A program made the position numbers and the translations under genes. From Ambrosia x helenae (taxonomy: Eukaryota; Streptophyta; Magnoliopsida; Asterales; Asteraceae), in assembly GCA_030844895.1 (NCBI GenBank), contig CM061233.1, positions 93,643,719 through 93,707,718 on the forward strand: a stretch of 64,000 bases of DNA. Direction: 5' to 3'. Numbering within the stretch: position 1 is the first letter of the stretch; each line of letters begins with the position of its first letter. The notes below the pieces were generated by a model, which worked only from the letters and a program-made list of their open reading frames with translations, had not been told where the DNA came from and did no database searches. Shown here piece after piece: positions 23,441 to 33,852 of this stretch.

Positions 23441-26240
23441 TTTTAATAAAATCAACAAAACGCATGTATAAAAATTGGTAAAACGCACTTACTTCTAGAA
23501 AACCTTGCCCATATGCTTTCGGGTCATCCACAAAGAGTTTCAAAAATTCACCACACCTTTGTGTGTGAACAAGTACCGAACTATCAAATGCAGCATAAAT
23601 CTCCTCTTGTATATCAAGGAATATAGACCTCGTGAAAATTTGAGATGCTTCCTTCTCGATGGGAAAAGTAGTCCAAAAATCTGGAATAGTGTGCCTTGAA
23701 TCATGGTCGTTTTTCCTATGATTAAACCTCTGAGCTTCCATTGAAGTCTCGAAATGGTTCAAAAACTCGACAAGCGTCAGTTGGGAATTCGCCGCTTGAC
23801 AAAAAAAAATGATTCTCACTCTCTGATCTAGATGTTGTCCGCATTAGACCAGACATCGGTTCATCACGGTAATAAGCGGGAATCCACATTGTTCTCAAGT
23901 TAAACATATCCGTCAACCAAGTATTATCCGTAAGCTTGAAATCAGTCATCACAAGATCCCATTCAAAATCAAATTTCTCGGGACCAATTGAGTCGGTCCA
24001 AACGATGTTACAAATTCAGCGCTTAAACTCATCATCACTGCATAATGTGCCACCAACCTAGAAATAAAAACACATCATGAAGAATATAAGACTTTGTACA
24101 GAAAAATTTTTAAAAAGTAAATAAACAGTAACACATGACAGTAAAACGCAAATATAAGTTACAAAACGCATTAATAGAAATGATAAGTTAACAAATCTTA
24201 ACAAAGACTGTAAAACGCATGCATGTATGTAGTAAAACACATTAAGAATTTTTAGAATACTTGCCTTATCAGACACCTTTTTCATAATGTGCCACATGCA
24301 CAACCTATGCCTGCTGGTGTCAAATACCTTCTGAATTGCATTCTTCATTGCTGGATCTTGATCAGTGACTACAACTTTTGGTTTCTTACCAAAGGATTTT
24401 ACAAAAGCTCCCAATAACCAAGTGTAAGATTCTGTTGTCTCCGAAGACAACAAACCAGCCCCGAGAGTTACATTTCTACAATGATTGTCAATTCCTGTAA
24501 AAGGAACAAAAACCATTTTGTACCTATAAAAAGAAACATGTGACAGTTTAGCGTACTAAAAATGATGATGAATTTATTAAAAAAGATTAAAAAGTGGACA
24601 TACTTGTTTGTGTTAAAAGTTGCATCGAAAGATATGACGTCGCCAAACTCCATGTAGTTCCTTTTACACAAAGCATCAGCCCAAAACAGACCAGTGAGGG
24701 CATTCTTTTCATCAACCGAGTACTCAAATGAATAATCAGGAAGATACTTTTTCTTATCCTTCAACCTCGAAACTATCATGTCGGCGTCGTGCACACCAAT
24801 AAAGGAGTTCAACCCGCCCTTAAAGTTCTTACAATCAACTGCAGTTGCACCAACGTTCTCAAAACCGCCATATTTTGTCCTCATCACATTAAAAGCTTTA
24901 ACAGGTCCCATGTTTAATGAAGACAACTCACATATCATTTCCTCCTGAATGTGGGTAAGCTTTCTATTGCCTGCTAACAAATGAATATCCTCGGACGAAA
25001 CCAACGGATGATTATGTCCTTCTACAAATTCACACACCTTAAACTCTTTTCCATTTTCTGATCCAAATCTAATAAAAGCCTTACATCCTGTACGGATTGA
25101 AGGTCTTTTCCTTTGTTTAACTTTTTTATTGTCGTTCACCGACCCTAATTTTTGTGGTTTCCCACCCTCTTTGTAGCAAACAACATATTTGATACGAAGA
25201 ACATTCATATGAACATATGATGTGCTCTTCCTAGCTGTAAATCCAGAAGCCTTGGCATACTTGTGATAAAACTCAAATGCATGATCTATACTTGGGAAAA
25301 CCATACCAACTTCTGGTTTCAATGAAGATGCAACAGCAGGTATGTATATTTGAGTTTGATCATCAATTGGAACATCTTTGTTAGATAGATCTGGCACAAA
25401 AAACATGATAAAAAACACCATTGACAACTTTTTATTTAATGTAATCATAAAAAAACAAAAAAGATTTCAAAACGCATGCTAACACCTAATAAAACGCATT
25501 TGAATGTTATGTATAACATAATATCACCAGATACAGCAAAAACGCATGTTGAAATATATTAAAACGCATTTGAAATGTTATCAATACGATCATACAACCA
25601 GTTACAGTAAAACGCATTTTACTAATCCTAAAACGCAAATGATTATCTTCAAAACCACAAAACATCAAAAAATACCTTGAATCCTTCTGTGTTCAGCCAT
25701 GAAGTCAAATTTCTCACCAATATGTTCATCAGTGTTGATTACATCTTCATGTATAATATCTACATAAAAACTTTTAATGGAATGCTCAACCTCTGTTTCA
25801 TCACAGATCTAAAAAACTACAAAACTACAAAACAGTAGAAACTAACCTTCAAAATTGAGATTATGAGGATCAACAACTTCATGTTCTTCATCGAATAAGA
25901 ATTCAGGTTCATTGTTTAGATCTAAAAACACAAATTAAGAGTAAGATCACGATTGATTGAAAACAATAAAACAGAGTACATACCGAACATGGTGAAGAAC
26001 TGGCGAATTGATTATGATTTTGGGGAAAAAATTGAACCAGTGATCGACTACGCTTGAAAATTTTTGAATATGGTAAGAATTGATAATCGTATATTATGGA
26101 ATCAGTTATAAATTTGAAATAATGATGAACGATAAAACAGGGATTTGATATTAAACGTGATTAATTGATTTGTCAAATTGACTATACTACCCTTCTAATC
26201 TGTTATAGAGTTATAACAGACAAGTTCCACGTGGCATAAT

Positions 26241-26294
26241 ACTGTGGCTTCCTACACTTTGTAGGATAAGGGACTTTGTACCCTACACTTTCTC
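26241..26294 (-). repeat. MULE right terminal inverted repeat
   Basis: Read on minus it begins GAGAAAGTGTAGGGTACAAAG. It is followed on plus by the AAAACAATA target copy. Two more copies occur in triplication units 2 and 3. Confidence 0.75.
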
Positions 26295-26303
26295 AAAACA
26301 ATA

Positions 26304-26437
26304 TATTGACTTTTTAATGTTTCTCATCCTAAAAGTTAAACCAAACACCTTTTTAAAACTCATTTTTAAAAGTTATAAACCAATAAACACTTCTGACCAA
26401 AAACACTTTTCATTTCCAAACTCAATCCCAAACACCC
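26304..26437 (-). mobile_element. right half of the palindromic MITE split by the MULE
   Basis: Inverted partner of 14974-15110, ending in AAACACCC. See that entry for the argument that the MULE landed at the centre of a hairpin-forming element. Confidence 0.72.
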
Positions 26438-26578
26438 TCTAAAAATAATAATAATAATACTATTGTCGAGTACATATGAGAATAGAGCGAGAAAGAATGT
26501 GAGGGGTTTAAAAATGGGGATTTGTTTGTTTGTTTGCAAAACCAATTTGTAAGTAAACTCTTGCCGATATTTTACTCA

Positions 26579-27342
26579 GGAGTTGTTTGGTTGATTAGGT
26601 ACTAAGGGTATGTTTGGCAAAACTAGCTGGAGGCTGATAGTTGGAGGCTGGTAGTTGGAAGCTGGTAGCTGGTAGCTGCAAGCTGGTAACTCGAAGCTGA
26701 TAGCTGGAAGCTTTTTAAATATATTTTGGTGTTTGGTAGAGTAGCTGGAGCTTTTAATAAAATGTATAAAATGACCAAAATTGGCATAATTAAAATCTTG
26801 TAAAAAAGGTTTTTATTGTATTTTTAAAATAGAATGGGTATTTGTGTCATTTACTAATTAAAAGCTTGTAGCTAGTAGAGCTTTTTCTTAATAGCTATTA
26901 CTAGTAGTTTTTCACTGTAGAGCTTTTTCTCTAACCTAATAGCTTCCAACCCCTTCAACCAAACAAGGTTTTTTATTAAGTAGGAGCTTCTTCTTAAAAG
27001 CTTGAAGCTTGAAGCTCCTAAAAGCTCTTAAAAGCTCCTTGCCAAACATACCCTAAATGATTAAGAAGTTTGAATGGTTAAGAGGATTTGAATGATTAAG
27101 TGTTGAACCATTAAGTATTGTTTATTGGACCTTTAAATAGTTAGTCTTCTTGTCCCAAATTGATAGGGAATTAAAAATGGATTCATTCAGTGCTTAATGG
27201 TTCAACAAGATCCCAAGTTTTAATGGTTCAATCTTAACCATTTTATTTAGATGCTAAAACAAACACGTTCAATGAGCAGAATGCGAAATCATTTAGCGCT
27301 GAATGATTCAGAGGCTCATTAAGAGCCTTACTAAACAACCCC
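26579..27342. mobile_element. MITE (GGAGTTGTTT / AAACAACCCC ends) hosting a second MITE
   Basis: Ends are imperfect inverted repeats flanked by TCA on both sides (26576-26578 and 27343-27345). The body carries many AATGATTAAG / AATGGTTCAA words. It is interrupted at 26606-27053 by a Tourist-like MITE. Present three times because of the triplication. Superfamily uncertain. Confidence 0.55.
26606..27053. mobile_element. Tourist-like MITE (PIF/Harbinger), 448 bp, nested
   Basis: Inverted ends GGGTATGTTTGGCAA and TTGCCAAACATACCC with TAA duplicated on each side (26603-26605, 27054-27056), as for PIF/Harbinger MITEs. The interior has AGCTGGTAGCTGG and AGCTTGAAGCTT runs that are partly self-complementary. 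Triplication copies are at 29337-29784 and 32066-32513. No coding capacity. Confidence 0.85.
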
Positions 27343-27863
27343 TCATTTTTTCTTCTTTGGTGGAGTTGCTAGAGAAAGTGGAAACTATTTTCTTTTGGGG
27401 AAAATGACAATACTGATCCTTTGTTTTTGTTGAACTTTCATGTTTTTGAGGGTTGGTTTTCGGTTTCGGTTTTGGTTCGAGAAAACTTGGTTATCGAGGG
27501 TACAGATGGCGAGTTAGGTTTCTTTGTCGTGGAAATGGTTAGAGGTTTTTGAATGTATGGTTATCTGGTGTGGGTGGTTTTATATGTAATGTAACTATTG
27601 AATATCGCAAAAATTGTATAATTAATGAAGATTTGATTTGTATGTTTATGTGTAAAGATGATGGGGTTGCCTCTTTATTACGATTATGTGTGATGGAGTT
27701 ACCTTCTTATTGTAGAAATGGTCATAGGTTTTTGAATGTTTAGTTCGGTTGGTTTTATACAGATGACTGTGTTCGTAAATGTATTATGAATACATGTTCA
27801 GTTATATATGGTTTTCTATCGGAATGAGAGCTCTGACTAAAAGGCATGCATACATGCATATAT
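27343..27863. other. flanking DNA between nested MITEs and copia LTR fragment
   Basis: No gene recognised. The 64-codon open frame at 27549-27743, repeated in the other two units, has no start context, motif or homologue I know. The TATAT target copy of the copia element lies at the right end. Confidence 0.5.
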
Positions 27864-28145
27864 TGTGAGCGAAAGATTTTGACTAAAACAGGATTAATTG
27901 ATCATACAAGTTACAAAACCAGGTGCGGAAACCCTAGCTTTGAACAAACTGATAAAAACTCAAATCAAAACACAATCAATATCATTTTCAAAGGTTTTCA
28001 TAGATTAACTTTTGCATAAACTTGATTACAATCACAATTCGGTTAATCTAGATCAATAACAGACACTTTCAATCTAACCTGGAACCTGACCTCAAAACAC
28101 ACACAACTAATAACTCTCTGTCTATTGCATAAACACAAAATCTAT
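27864..28145 (-). repeat. copia LTR fragment (282 bp), unit 1
   Basis: Matches the first 282 bp (plus orientation) of the intact LTR at 33324-33839, including the TGTGAG start, and stops inside the TATA box. In element orientation it holds the region downstream of the promoter (R-U5). Confidence 0.93.
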
Positions 28146-30874
28146 GATAAAAAACACCATTGACAACTTTTTATTTAATGTAATCATAAAACAACAAAAA
28201 AGATTTCAAAACGCATGCTAACACCTAATAAAACACATTTGAATGTTATGTATAACATAATATCTCCAGATACAGCAAAAACGCATGTTGAAATATATTA
28301 AAACGCATTTGAAATGTTATCAATACGATCATACAACCAGTTACAGTAAAACGCATTTTACTAATCCTAAAACGCAAATGATTATCTTCAAAACCACAAA
28401 ACATCAAAAAATACCTTGAATCCTTCTGTGTTCAGCCATGAAGTCAAATTTCTCACCAATATGTTCATCAGTGTTGATTACATCTTCATGTATAATATCT
28501 ACATAAAAAATTTTAATGGAATGCTCAACCTCTGTTTCATCACAGATCTAAAAAACTACACAACAGTAGAAACTAACCTTCAAAATTGAGATTATGAGGA
28601 TCAACAACTTCATGTTCTTCATCGAATAAGAATTCAGGTTCATTGTTTAGATCTAAAAACACAAATTAAGAGTAAGATCACGATTGATTGAAAACAATAA
28701 AACAGAGTACATACCGAACATGGTGAAGAACTGGCGAATTGATTATGATTTTGGGGAAAAAATTGAACCAGTGATCGACTACGCTTGAAAATTTTTAAAT
28801 ATGGTAAGAATTGATAATCGTATATTATGGAATCAGTTATAAATTTGAAATAATGATGAACGATAAAACAGGGATTTGATATTAAACGTGATTAATTGAT
28901 TTGTCAAATTGACTATACTACCCTTCTAATCTGTTATAGAGTTATAACAGACAAGTTGCACGTGGCATAATACTGTGGCTTCCTACACTTTGTAGGATAA
29001 GGGACTTTGTACCCTACACTTTCTCAAAACAATATATTGACTTTTTAATGTTTCTCATCCTAAAAGTTAAACCAAACACCTTTTTAAAACTCATTTTTAA
29101 AAGTTATAAACCAATAAACACTTCTGACCAAAAACACTTTTCATTTCCAAACTCAATCCCAAACACCCTCTAAAAATAATAATAATAATACTATTGTCGA
29201 GTACATATGAGAATAGAGCGAGAAAGAATGTGAGGGGTTTAAAAATGGGGATTTGTTTGTTTGTTTGCAAAACCAATTTGTAAGTAAACTCTTGCCGATA
29301 TTTTACTCAGGAGTTGTTTGGTTGATTAGGTACTAAGGGTATGTTTGGCAAAACTAGCTGGAGGCTGATAGTTGGAGGCTGGTAGTTGGAAGCTGGTAGC
29401 TGGTAGCTGCAAGCTGGTAACTCGAAGCTGATAGCTGGAAGCTTTTTAAATATATTTTGGTGTTTGGTAGAGTAGCTGGAGCTTTTAATAAAATGTATAA
29501 AATGACCAAAATTGGCATAATTAAAATCTTGTAAAAAAGGTTTTTATTGTATTTTTAAAATAGAATGGGTATTTGTGTCATTTACTAATTAAAAGCTTGT
29601 AGCTAGTAGAGCTTTTTCTTAATAGCTATTACTAGTAGTTTTTCACTGTAGAGCTTTTTCTCTAACCTAATAGCTTCCAACCCCTTCAACCAAACAAGGT
29701 TTTTTATTAAGTAGGAGCTTCTTCTTAAAAGCTTGAAGCTTGAAGCTCCTAAAAGCTCTTAAAAGCTCCTTGCCAAACATACCCTAAATGATTAAGAAGT
29801 TTGAATGGTTAAGAGGATTTGAATGATTAAGTGTTGAACCATTAAGTATTGTTTATTGGACCTTTAAATAGTTAGTCTTCTTGTCCCAAATTGATAGGGA
29901 ATTAAAAATGGATTCATTCAGTGCTTAATGGTTCAACAAGATCCCAAGTTTTAATGGTTCAATCTTAACCATTTTATTTAGATGCTAAAACAAACACGTT
30001 CAATGAGCAGAATGCGAAATCATTTAGCGCTGAATGATTCAGAGGCTCATTAAGAGCCTTACTAAACAACCCCTCATTTTTTCTTCTTTGGTGGAGTTGC
30101 TAGAGAAAGTGGAAACTATTTTCTTTTGGGGAAAATGACAATACTGATCCTTTGTTTTTGTTGAACTTTCATGTTTTTGAGGGTTGGTTTTCGGTTTCGG
30201 TTTTGGTTCGAGAAAACTTGGTTATCGAGGGTACAGATGGCGAGTTAGGTTTCTTTGTCGTGGAAATGGTTAGAGGTTTTTGAATGTATGGTTATCTGGT
30301 GTGGGTGGTTTTATATGTAATGTAACTATTGAATATCGCAAAAATTGTATAATTAATGAAGATTTGATTTGTATGTTTATGTGTAAAGATGATGGGGTTG
30401 CCTCTTTATTACGATTATGTGTGATGGAGTTACCTTCTTATTGTAGAAATGGTCATAGGTTTTTGAATGTTTAGTTCGGTTGGTTTTATACAGATGACTG
30501 TGTTCGTAAATGTATTATGAATACATGTTCAGTTATATATGGTTTTCTATCGGAATGAGAGCTCTGACTAAAAGGCATGCATACATGCATATATTGTGAG
30601 CGAAAGATTTTGACTAAAACAGGATTAATTGATCATACAAGTTACAAAACCAGGTGCGGAAACCCTAGCTTTGAACAAACTGATAAAAACTCAAATCAAA
30701 ACACAATCAATATCATTTTCAAAGGTTTTCATAGATTAACTTTTGCATAAACTTGATTACAATCACAATTCGGTTAATCTAGATCAATAACAGACACTTT
30801 CAATCTAACCTGGAACCTGACCTCAAAACACACACAACTAATAACTCTCTGTCTATTGCATAAACACAAAATCT
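28144..30874. repeat. tandem triplication, unit 2 (2731 bp)
   Basis: Second copy of 25405-28143. It shares variants with unit 3 and has private ones, for example AAAACACATTTG where the others read AAAACGCATTTG, and GCACGTGG where they read CCACGTGG. It contains transposase exons 1-3, the MULE right end, both MITEs and the LTR fragment at 30595-30876. Confidence 0.95.
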
Positions 30875-33605
30875 ATGATAAAAAACACCATTGACAACTT
30901 TTTATTTAATGTAATCATAAAACAACAAAAAAGATTTCAAAACGCATGCTAACACCTAATAAAACGCATTTGAATGTTATGTATAACATAATATCTCCAG
31001 ATACAGCAAAAACGCATGTTGAAATATATTAAAACGCATTTGAAATGTTATCAATACGATCATACAACCAGTTACAGTAAAACGCATTTTACTAATCCTA
31101 AAACGCAAATGATTATCTTCAAAACCACAAAACATCAAAAAATACCTTGAATCCTTCTGTGTTCAGCCATGAAGTCAAATTTCTCACCAATATGTTCATC
31201 AGTGTTGATTACATCTTCATGTATAATATCTACATAAAAAATTTTAATGGAATGCTCAACCTCTGTTTCATCACAGATCTAAAAAACTACACAACAGTAG
31301 AAACTAACCTTCAAAATTGAGATTATGAGGATCAACAACTTCATGTTCTTCATCGAATAAGAATTCAGGTTCATTGTTTAGATCTAAAAACACAAATTAA
31401 GAGTAAGATCACGATTGATTGAAAACAATAAAACAGAGTACATACCGAACATGGTGAAGAACTGGCGAATTGATTATGATTTTGGGGAAAAAATTGAACC
31501 AGTGATCGACTACGCTTGAAAATTTTTGAATATGGTAAGAATTGATAATCGTATATTATGGAATCAGTTATAAATTTGAAATAATGATGAACGATAAAAC
31601 AGGGATTTGATATTAAACGTGATTAATTGATTTGTCAAATTGACTATACTACCCTTCTAATCTGTTATAGAGTTATAACAGACAAGTTCCACGTGGCATA
31701 ATACTGTGGCTTCCTACACTTTGTAGGATAAGGGACTTTGTACCCTACACTTTCTCAAAACAATATATTGACTTTTTAATGTTTCTCATCCTAAAAGTTA
31801 AACCAAACACCTTTTTAAAACTCATTTTTAAAAGTTATAAACCAATACACTTCTGACCAAAAACACTTTTCATTTCCAAACTCAATCCCAAACACCCTCT
31901 AAAAATAATAATAATAATACTATTGTCGAGTACATATGAGAATAGAGCGAGAAAGAATGTGAGGGGTTTAAAAATGGGGATTTGTTTGTTTGTTTGCAAA
32001 ACCAATTTGTAAGTAAACTCTTGCCGATATTTTACTCAGGAGTTGTTTGGTTGATTAGGTACTAAGGGTATGTTTGGCAAAACTAGCTGGAGGCTGATAG
32101 TTGGAGGCTGGTAGTTGGAAGCTGGTAGCTGGTAGCTGCAAGCTGGTAACTCGAAGCTGATAGCTGGAAGCTTTTTAAATATATTTTGGTGTTTGGTAGA
32201 GTAGCTGGAGCTTTTAATAAAATGTATAAAATGACCAAAATTGGCATAATTAAAATCTTGTAAAAAAGGTTTTTATTGTATTTTTAAAATAGAATGGGTA
32301 TTTGTGTCATTTACTAATTAAAAGCTTGTAGCTAGTAGAGCTTTTTCTTAATAGCTATTACTAGTAGTTTTTCACTGTAGAGCTTTTTCTCTAACCTAAT
32401 AGCTTCCAACCCCTTCAACCAAACAAGGTTTTTTATTAAGTAGGAGCTTCTTCTTAAAAGCTTGAAGCTTGAAGCTCCTAAAAGCTCTTAAAAGCTCCTT
32501 GCCAAACATACCCTAAATGATTAAGAAGTTTGAATGGTTAAGAGGATTTGAATGATTAAGTGTTGAACCATTAAGTATTGTTTATTGGACCTTTAAATAG
32601 TTAGTCTTCTTGTCCCAAATTGATAGGGAATTAAAAATGGATTCATTCAGTGCTTAATGGTTCAACAAGATCCCAAGTTTTAATGGTTCAATCTTAACCA
32701 TTTTATTTAGATGCTAAAACAAACACGTTCAATGAGCAGAATGCGAAATCATTTAGCGCTGAATGATTCAGAGGCTCATTAAGAGCCTTACTAAACAACC
32801 CCTCATTTTTTCTTCTTTGGTGGAGTTGCTAGAGAAAGTGGAAACTATTTTCTTTTGGGGAAAATGACAATACTGATCCTTTGTTTTTGTTGAACTTTCA
32901 TGTTTTTGAGGGTTGGTTTTCGGTTTCGGTTTTGGTTCGAGAAAACTTGGTTATCGAGGGTACAGATGGCGAGTTAGGTTTCTTTGTCGTGGAAATGGTT
33001 AGAGGTTTTTGAATGCATGGTTATCTGGTGTGGGTGGTTTTATATGTAATGTAACTATTGAATATCGCAAAAATTGTATAATTAATGAAGATTTGATTTG
33101 TATGTTTATGTGTAAAGATGATGGGGTTGCCTCTTTATTACGATTATGTGTGATGGAGTTACCTTCTTATTGTAGAAATGGTCATAGGTTTTTGAATGTT
33201 TAGTTCGGTTGGTTTTATACAGATGACTGTGTTCGTAAATGTATTATGAATACATGTTCAGTTATATATGGTTTTCTATCGGAATGAGAGCTCTGACTAA
33301 AAGGCATGCATACATGCATATATTGTGAGCGAAAGATTTTGACTAAAACAGGATTAATTGATCATACAAGTTACAAAACCAGGTGCGGAAACCCTAGCTT
33401 TGAACAAACTGATAAAAACTCAAATCAAAACACAATCAATATCATTTTCAAAGGTTTTCATAGATTAACTTTTGCATAAACTTGATTACAATCACAATTC
33501 GGTTAATCTAGATCAATAACAGACACTTTCAATCTAACCTGGAACCTGACCTCAAAACACACACAACTAATAACTCTCTGTCTATTGCATAAACACAAAA
33601 TCTAT
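30875..33605. repeat. tandem triplication, unit 3 (2731 bp)
   Basis: Third copy, continuous with the intact copia LTR (33324-33839). Private variants include a 2-base loss at CCAATACACTTC near 31850 and GAATGCATGG near 33013. The private changes in each copy argue that the units are real rather than an assembly echo. Confidence 0.95.
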
Positions 33606-33839
33606 TTATAACACCTGCACATTCGCCCAGTTGATGTGGTCGAATGTGGAATTCTTCCACATTCGCCCACTTTATGGTACGAACGTGTATCTTGATCAGG
33701 TTCCATTCTTCATTCGCCCACTTGCTTTCTACCTTCGCCCACATATATCTACATTCGCCCAGTCTGTTTCCACCTTCAATCCATCAGCAACCTTTAACGT
33801 ATGTTAACATCCAATCACTAGTCGCAAAACGCATCTACA
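33324..33839 (-). repeat. copia LTR, left copy (3-prime LTR of the element)
   Basis: 516 bp; plus orientation starts TGTGAGCGAAAG and ends GCATCTACA. Contains a TATAAATAG box on minus and the TTCGCCC/GGTCGAA motif cluster, including a near-perfect hairpin CGAATGTGGAA...TTCCACATTCG at about 33640-33670. Confidence 0.95.
33602..33610 (-). promoter_or_regulatory. copia LTR TATA box (left LTR)
   Basis: TATAAATAG on minus; the same box in the right LTR is at 48288-48296 and would drive the element. The triplication breakpoint (33605) falls inside this box. Confidence 0.65.
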
Positions 33840-33850
33840 AACTCCCCCTC
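33840..33850 (-). other. copia polypurine tract
   Basis: On minus, CGAGGGGGAGT lies directly before the LTR that begins TGTAGATGCG, the expected PPT position. Confidence 0.85.
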
Positions 33851-33852
33851 GA

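Larger units (their letters stand above)
22237..25990 (-). pseudogene. FAR1-type Mutator-like transposase, broken
   Basis: Seven exons, read leftwards: 25984-25990, 25847-25921, 25676-25759, 24604-25390, 24265-24523, 23493-24057, 22237-22920, about 820 codons. Order of domains: acidic N-terminus; FAR1 DNA-binding zinc domain (DHAFEFYHKYAKASGF, then a Cys and an HNHP motif); MULE transposase core (SFDATF, VVTDQDPAMKNAI, CMWHIMKK, SESEN); SWIM zinc finger (CTCKRFEQYGLLCRH); C-terminal knuckle-like CNICGEVGHDRRKH. Together these bind the element ends and catalyse excision. Lesions: TGA at 24016-24018 (likely CGA mutated) and one extra T in a T run near 23802-23810 restoring a different frame. 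The intron after exon 5 has a GC donor (AAG/GCAAGT). Exons 1-3 lie inside the tandemly triplicated region, so two further copies of its 5-prime end exist upstream. Confidence 0.88.
15111..26294. mobile_element. 11.2-kb Mutator-like transposon with Ulp1 gene, transposase and motif arrays
   Basis: Terminal inverted repeats of about 50 bp start GAG at both ends and share GTACAAAG and CCTACAAAGTGT blocks (15111-15165 and 26241-26294). They are flanked by a near-perfect 9-bp target duplication, AAAGCAATA (15102-15110) and AAAACAATA (26295-26303), the size expected for MULEs. Inside are an Ulp1-like protease gene (plus), two small ORFs and a FAR1/MULE transposase gene (minus), facing one another. 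Both large genes carry stops or frameshifts, so this copy is probably not autonomous. Its right end has later been triplicated. Non-coding parts are filled with the AAAACGC motif. The wider GGGTGTTTG inverted repeat is better explained as a host MITE. Confidence 0.85.
15111..26294. repeat. about 60 dispersed AAAACGC motifs, mostly in 21-bp pairs
   Basis: The core AAAACGC, usually TAAAACGCAT or TAAAACGCCTT, occurs about 60 times (my hand count, both strands) in introns and spacers of the MULE. Base composition would give one or two. Most come as direct pairs. Start-to-start distance is exactly 21 bp at 15771/15792, 15872/15893, 17265/17286, 17339/17360, 17412/17433, 17968/17989, 18423/18444, 18489/18510, 19356/19377, 20281/20302, 20950/20971, 22039/22060, 22950/22971, 23027/23048 and 25609/25630. 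Others are 19-23 bp. A few inverted pairs lie at 16157-16340. Exons are almost free of it. The spacing of two helical turns suggests dimeric protein binding; that part is inference. Confidence 0.88.
25405..28143. repeat. tandem triplication, unit 1 (2739 bp)
   Basis: This unit runs from intron 3 of the MULE transposase gene through the MULE right end, the right MITE half, the flanking DNA with nested MITEs, and the first 282 bp of a copia LTR. It then joins directly to unit 2 at AAAATCT/ATGATAAAA. Unit 1 differs from units 2 and 3 at several shared positions, for example ATATCACCAG versus ATATCTCCAG, so 2 and 3 are sisters. Confidence 0.95.

Noticed and set aside
14974..26437. GGGTGTTTG...CAAACACCC as the MULE's own terminal repeats
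   Set aside because: The inner ends starting GAG have a 9-bp target duplication and better block alignment; the outer halves fit one palindromic MITE.
27549..27743. 64-codon ORF repeated in all three tandem units as a gene
   Set aside because: Repeated only because the whole unit is; no motif, start context or codon signal.
25405..33605. Triplication as a pure assembly echo
   Set aside because: Each unit has private substitutions and indels with a consistent branching order, though long reads should still confirm it.
33529..33744. 71-codon ORF in both copia LTRs
   Set aside because: LTR sequence with the TTCGCCC motif cluster; no protein features.
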